Shown in pieces: positions 51,847-54,672 of a stretch of 54,672 bases of DNA (position 1 is its first letter; the number at the start of each line of letters is the position of its first letter). The DNA is taken from assembly GCF_023228165.1 (NCBI RefSeq), contig NZ_JALOBS010000032.1, positions 1-54,672 of the forward strand. The letters run 5' to 3'. The notes under the pieces are model-generated. The model had not been told where the DNA came from, made no database searches, and worked only from the letters and a program-made list of their open reading frames with translations. The position numbers were made by a program, and so were the translations under genes. The DNA comes from Methylomonas sp. GTDB taxonomy: Bacteria; Pseudomonadota; Gammaproteobacteria; Methylococcales; Methylomonadaceae.

Positions 51847-53235
51847 ATGAACTATTCGGTTTCCGTTCAGGGCAAATGCTTTAATTTCCAAAATTTGCGG
51901 ACTTTGCTTGCCAAAGCCTCACCGCGCCGGGCCGCCGATGAATTGGCCGGGCTTGCGGCGGAATCGGAAGTAGAACGTGCGTTGGCGCAACGCCTGTTGG
52001 CCGAGCTGCCGTTAAGCCGGTTTATCGAGGAACCGCTGATTGCCCCGGAAATCGATGAGGTGTCCCGGTTGATTCTGCAACAACACGATGCCGAGGCATT
52101 CGCTACCTTTGCCGGCATGAGTGTCGGCGAGTTTCGTGAATGGCTGTTGGCCGACAGTAGCGATTTGTCCAGCTTGAGTTTCGGTTTGACGCCGGAGATG
52201 GTGGCTGCGGTCAGCAAGATCATGCGCAATCAGGATTTGATTGCCGTGGCGCGCCGCTGCCGGGTGGTGACCCGTTTCCGAGATACCATAGGCTTGCCGG
52301 GCCGGCTATCCACCCGTCTTCAACCCAACCACCCCACCGACAATCCGCGTGGGGTTGCCGCCAGTATTCTGGATGGCCTGCTGTACGGTAGCGGCGATGC
52401 GGTGATAGGCATCAACCCCGCCACCGATAATCTCGATAATGTCTGCACCTTGCTGAATCTGCTGGATGAAATCATCCAATATCACCAAATACCGACTCAA
52501 TCCTGCGTGCTGGCCCATGTCACCACTAGCATGCAACTGATGCAGCGCGGTGCGCCGGTGGATTTGGTGTTTCAATCCATCGCCGGCACCGAAGCCGCCA
52601 ATCGCAGTTTTGGCGTCGATTTGGCTATGCTGGGGGAAGCCAAAGCCATGGCCGAATCGTTAGGGCGGGGCGGCCTGGGCAGCAATGTGATGTATTTCGA
52701 AACCGGCCAAGGCAGCGCGCTGTCCGCCGATGCGCATCACGGTATCGACGCCCAAACTTGCGAAGCGCGGGCTTATGCGGTAGCCAGGGAATTTTCGCCA
52801 TTGCTGGTCAATACCGTGGTGGGTTTTATCGGCCCTGAATATCTGTACGACGGCAAACAAATCATCCGGGCCGGACTGGAGGACCATTTCTGCGGCAAGC
52901 TGCTGGGTCTGCCCATGGGTTGTGACGTTTGCTATACCAATCATGCTGAAGCCGATCAAAACGACATGGATAATCTGTTAACGCTGCTGGGTGTGGCGGG
53001 ATGTGCTTATATTATGGGGGTGCCTGGGGCGGACGACGTGATGCTGGCCTACCAAAGCACCTCGTTTCACGATGCCTTATATTTGCGCCACGCCTTGGGC
53101 TTGCGGCCCGCGCCGGAGTTCGAGGCCTGGCTGGATGCCATGGGCATATTCAATGGTTGCAACAGCTTGGCGGATGCGCGTGCGACTATTCCGTTATTAA
53201 GCGAATTTCGCGGCATCTCGGGAGAACCGTTATGA
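51847..53235 (+). CDS. eutB: Ethanolamine ammonia-lyase large subunit
   Basis: EutB is the catalytic chain that, with EutC and adenosylcobalamin, splits ethanolamine into acetaldehyde and ammonia. The 462-aa protein has the family body, including NPATDNLDNVCTLLNLLDE, MYFETGQGSALSADAHHG and PMGCDVCYTNHAEADQNDM. The length is near E. coli EutB (453). It overlaps eutC by 4 bases. No microcompartment genes, EutA reactivase or transporter are seen, so this is a stand-alone eutBC used for nitrogen or carbon from ethanolamine. Confidence 0.97.
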   Translation: MNYSVSVQGKCFNFQNLRTLLAKASPRRAADELAGLAAESEVERALAQRLLAELPLSRFIEEPLIAPEIDEVSRLILQQHDAEAFATFAGMSVGEFREWLLADSSDLSSLSFGLTPEMVAAVSKIMRNQDLIAVARRCRVVTRFRDTIGLPGRLSTRLQPNHPTDNPRGVAASILDGLLYGSGDAVIGINPATDNLDNVCTLLNLLDEIIQYHQIPTQSCVLAHVTTSMQLMQRGAPVDLVFQSIAGTEAANRSFGVDLAMLGEAKAMAESLGRGGLGSNVMYFETGQGSALSADAHHGIDAQTCEARAYAVAREFSPLLVNTVVGFIGPEYLYDGKQIIRAGLEDHFCGKLLGLPMGCDVCYTNHAEADQNDMDNLLTLLGVAGCAYIMGVPGADDVMLAYQSTSFHDALYLRHALGLRPAPEFEAWLDAMGIFNGCNSLADARATIPLLSEFRGISGEPL

Positions 53236-53975
53236 ACGATCCCTGGCACAGCCTGCGCCGCTTTACCCAGGCCAGAATTGCTTTAGGTCGGGCCGGCAAC
53301 GGCATCACTACGGCGGCCTATCTGGATTTTCAGCTGGCGCATGCCAGTGCCCGCGATGCCGTACTGAAAACTTGGGATGTGGACGGTTTTGCCGCGCAAC
53401 TACAACAACAGTCGCTGGCCCATATCCGCTTGAATACCCCGATAAGCGACAGAACCCGTTATTTGCAGCGGCCCGATTTGGGGCGCCGGCTGGATGCCGA
53501 CGGCTTGAAACGCCTTATGGAGCTTGCCGAGCCGGGCTTCGATGTGGCGATTATCATCAGCAACGGTTTGTCGTCCACGGCGGTGGAAACCCACGGCATA
53601 CCTATGTTGCAACACATCGTGGCTCGCTATGCGGAAATGGCATTAAGCATAGCGCCCATTTGTCTGGTCCCCAACGCCAGAGTGGCCATTTCGGACTGCA
53701 TCGGCGCGTTATTGCAGGCCAGTCTGGCGGTGATCATGGTCGGCGAACGCCCTGGTCTCAGCGCCGCCGACAGTTTGGGATTGTATCTGACTTACGCGCC
53801 TCGGGAAGGCAATACCGACGCCGAACGCAACTGCCTCTCCAACATCCGCCCACCGGAGGGATTATCTTACCAAGCCGCCGCGCAAAAACTAGCCTATCTG
53901 AGCCGCGAAGCGTTACGGAGCGGGGTTTCCGGCGTTCATTTAAAGGACGATATGCCGAAGCAGTTGCTCGGCTAA
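53232..53975 (+). CDS. eutC: Ethanolamine ammonia-lyase small subunit
   Basis: The 247-aa protein (from the ATG at 53232, overlapping the eutB TGA) shows the EutC pattern: FTQARIALGRAGNGI, DVAIIISNGLSSTAVE, VGERPGLSAADSLGLYLTY and the TDAERNCLSNIRPPEGL segment. EutC binds the cobalamin nucleotide tail with EutB. The ORF can be read from 53001, but the extra 77 residues lie inside eutB and are rejected. The length is somewhat shorter than E. coli EutC (295), which has a longer N-terminus. Confidence 0.96.
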   Translation: MNDPWHSLRRFTQARIALGRAGNGITTAAYLDFQLAHASARDAVLKTWDVDGFAAQLQQQSLAHIRLNTPISDRTRYLQRPDLGRRLDADGLKRLMELAEPGFDVAIIISNGLSSTAVETHGIPMLQHIVARYAEMALSIAPICLVPNARVAISDCIGALLQASLAVIMVGERPGLSAADSLGLYLTYAPREGNTDAERNCLSNIRPPEGLSYQAAAQKLAYLSREALRSGVSGVHLKDDMPKQLLG

Positions 53976-54075
53976 GCCATGGTCTTTAGAATTTAAAACC
54001 TGAATGCCAGTCGATAGTTTCGTAATGCTGGTTTTCGCCTTACTCAACTCAGACTACGGCTCTACTTTCCAAATG

Positions 54076-54098
54076 CTAACCACTCTTTGATTGGTTAG
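54076..54098. terminator. Hairpin between convergent eutC and the 153-aa gene
   Basis: CTAACCA pairs with TGGTTAG around a 9-base loop. It overlaps the stop codon of the minus-strand gene (54095) and lies 101 bases after eutC. No T-run follows it closely. Confidence 0.4.
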
Positions 54099-54556
54099 GG
54101 GTTTGCCAGATCAACCTTAGACATAGGCACGGCACTTTCCATTACTATCTTTAGTGCCAGATGGGGGTCAAGAGCGCTTTTGCCTGCATCAATGGCTTCT
54201 TGAATCGCGAGACCATAAAGGATTGGCCAGTCGACAGAGTTGGGGCAAAACAGCTTCACTACTGGAAAATGCGATGGCCAGTTTGCTTTTAAGTAGTTGA
54301 TTGGCGTGTCGCGAGCACTATTATTCTCCGGTATGCGAGGAATGCCAAACTGCTCGCCGCCCAGCACTGATGTGGTGTGCTGAAAAATTTCGTTGAGGTC
54401 GGGAAGCTCCTTGGCGCCTGCATGCTGTGCAGCTCCAGCCGCCAAACTCCAAACGGAATGTTGAGTGCCTGCAAGAGCATTGTTTAAAGGGTCACCAAAG
54501 AAGTACTGCTTACCGTCATTGGTTGCGATGATGTGAAACGCCGCGGTTTCAGGCAT
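54095..54556 (-). CDS. Hypothetical protein, 153 aa
   Basis: I do not recognise this protein. It has no signal peptide or membrane helix. The sequence begins MPETAAFHIIATNDGKQYFFG, has a loop rich in N, P and T around residue 80, and ends with an amphipathic stretch and PMSKVDLANP. The ATG at 54556 has GAGG immediately before it, too close for ideal use. It lies 44 bases after another minus-strand gene, so it may be the second gene of an operon that starts outside the window. Confidence 0.55.
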   Translation of the reverse strand: MPETAAFHIIATNDGKQYFFGDPLNNALAGTQHSVWSLAAGAAQHAGAKELPDLNEIFQHTTSVLGGEQFGIPRIPENNSARDTPINYLKANWPSHFPVVKLFCPNSVDWPILYGLAIQEAIDAGKSALDPHLALKIVMESAVPMSKVDLANP

Positions 54557-54600
54557 GCCTCGGAAAATTTCAAGCTAGTTGTCGCCTCAGTGTGAAACTC

Positions 54601-54672
54601 TTATGCAGCTATTTGCTCCTGGTTAGCAATCTCCTGGGTCGATTTGATTTTAGTTTCAGCCTGATCTGGATT
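54601..54672 (-). CDS. C-terminal end of an unidentified gene
   Basis: The last 72 bases on the minus strand form an open frame entering from the right edge and ending in TAA (54601-54603). The 23 residues include DQAETKIKSTQEIANQEQ, a polar, probably helical tail. It is too short to identify. The frame and the closeness to the next gene make a real gene end plausible. Confidence 0.4.
   Translation of the reverse strand, partial: NPDQAETKIKSTQEIANQEQIAA

Noticed and set aside
53001..53231. Extended N-terminus of eutC
   Set aside because: The 77 codons lie inside eutB in another frame and are not EutC-like; ATG 53232 overlaps the eutB stop in the usual way.
1..54672. CRISPR arrays, insertion sequences and prophage genes
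   Set aside because: No regularly spaced repeats, transposase, integrase or phage structural gene was seen anywhere in the window.

Overview
The window reads as a chromosomal segment of a gammaproteobacterium. Several gene neighbourhoods match enterobacterial or Pseudomonas order: ybeL/leuS/lptE/holA, nudJ-mnmA-purB, clpS-clpA-infA and bpt-aat-trxB-ftsK. Two proteins with VPxPA-type PEP-CTERM tails, a gnnA-gnnB-lpxB lipid A cluster, a Cu(I) ATPase and mid-range GC are compatible with a type I methanotroph (Methylomonas/Methylobacter-like). That assignment is an inference; no methane-oxidation gene lies here.

Layout. 0.2-5.7 kb: an LprI-like exported protein and a 502-aa orphan on the minus strand, then lnt (lipoprotein acylation), an orphan ParA ATPase and a YbeL-type zinc-ribbon protein. 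5.7-10.3 kb: leuS-lptE-holA, then grxD. 10.3-12.8 kb: rnt and two tandem mlaA paralogues. 12.8-18.4 kb, minus strand: mtaB, a fused SpmA-SpmB membrane protein, purB, mnmA and nudJ. 18.5-21.4 kb: clpS-clpA, with infA convergent. 21.5-28.3 kb: an accessory cassette made of a FecI-type sigma factor, a FecR anti-sigma factor, an STN-containing TonB-dependent siderophore receptor, a structured leader RNA resembling the c-di-GMP-I (GEMM) riboswitch, two related PEP-CTERM proteins and a decayed small ORF. 28.4-33.9 kb: efpL, bpt, aat, trxB and ftsK. In Pseudomonas infA adjoins bpt(ate)-aat-trxB-ftsK directly, so the cassette interrupts an otherwise conserved cluster.

33.9-40.6 kb: small membrane proteins (one SemiSWEET), the cobalamin pair cobB-cobO with an NTF2-like gene, a cold-shock domain fused to a membrane helix, an AI-2E/PerM family protein, a DUF3530 protein and two small conserved proteins. 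40.7-45.5 kb: a three-module signalling protein (degenerate receiver, PP2C phosphatase, HATPase), then the opposed operon EAL-HDOD/rhodanese/hflD/mutM. 45.6-48.2 kb: a CopZ-like chaperone and a CopA ATPase. 48.4-51.7 kb: gnnA-gnnB-lpxB, predicting lipid A with amide-linked 3-acyl chains. 51.8-54.0 kb: eutB-eutC, the adenosylcobalamin-dependent ethanolamine ammonia-lyase. The right end holds an unrecognised gene and the tail of another.

Functional links. ClpS and ClpA (reader and unfoldase) and Aat and Bpt (writers) together make a bacterial N-degron pathway within 12 kb. CobO makes the adenosylcobalamin precursor whose end product EutBC needs. Lnt, LptE, two MlaA proteins, GnnAB and LpxB all concern the outer membrane. 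The most novel candidate is the 21.5-28.3 kb cassette, where surface signalling by a siderophore receptor sits beside PEP-CTERM proteins under a possible c-di-GMP riboswitch. Family names come from reading motifs and recalled families; no database search was run.
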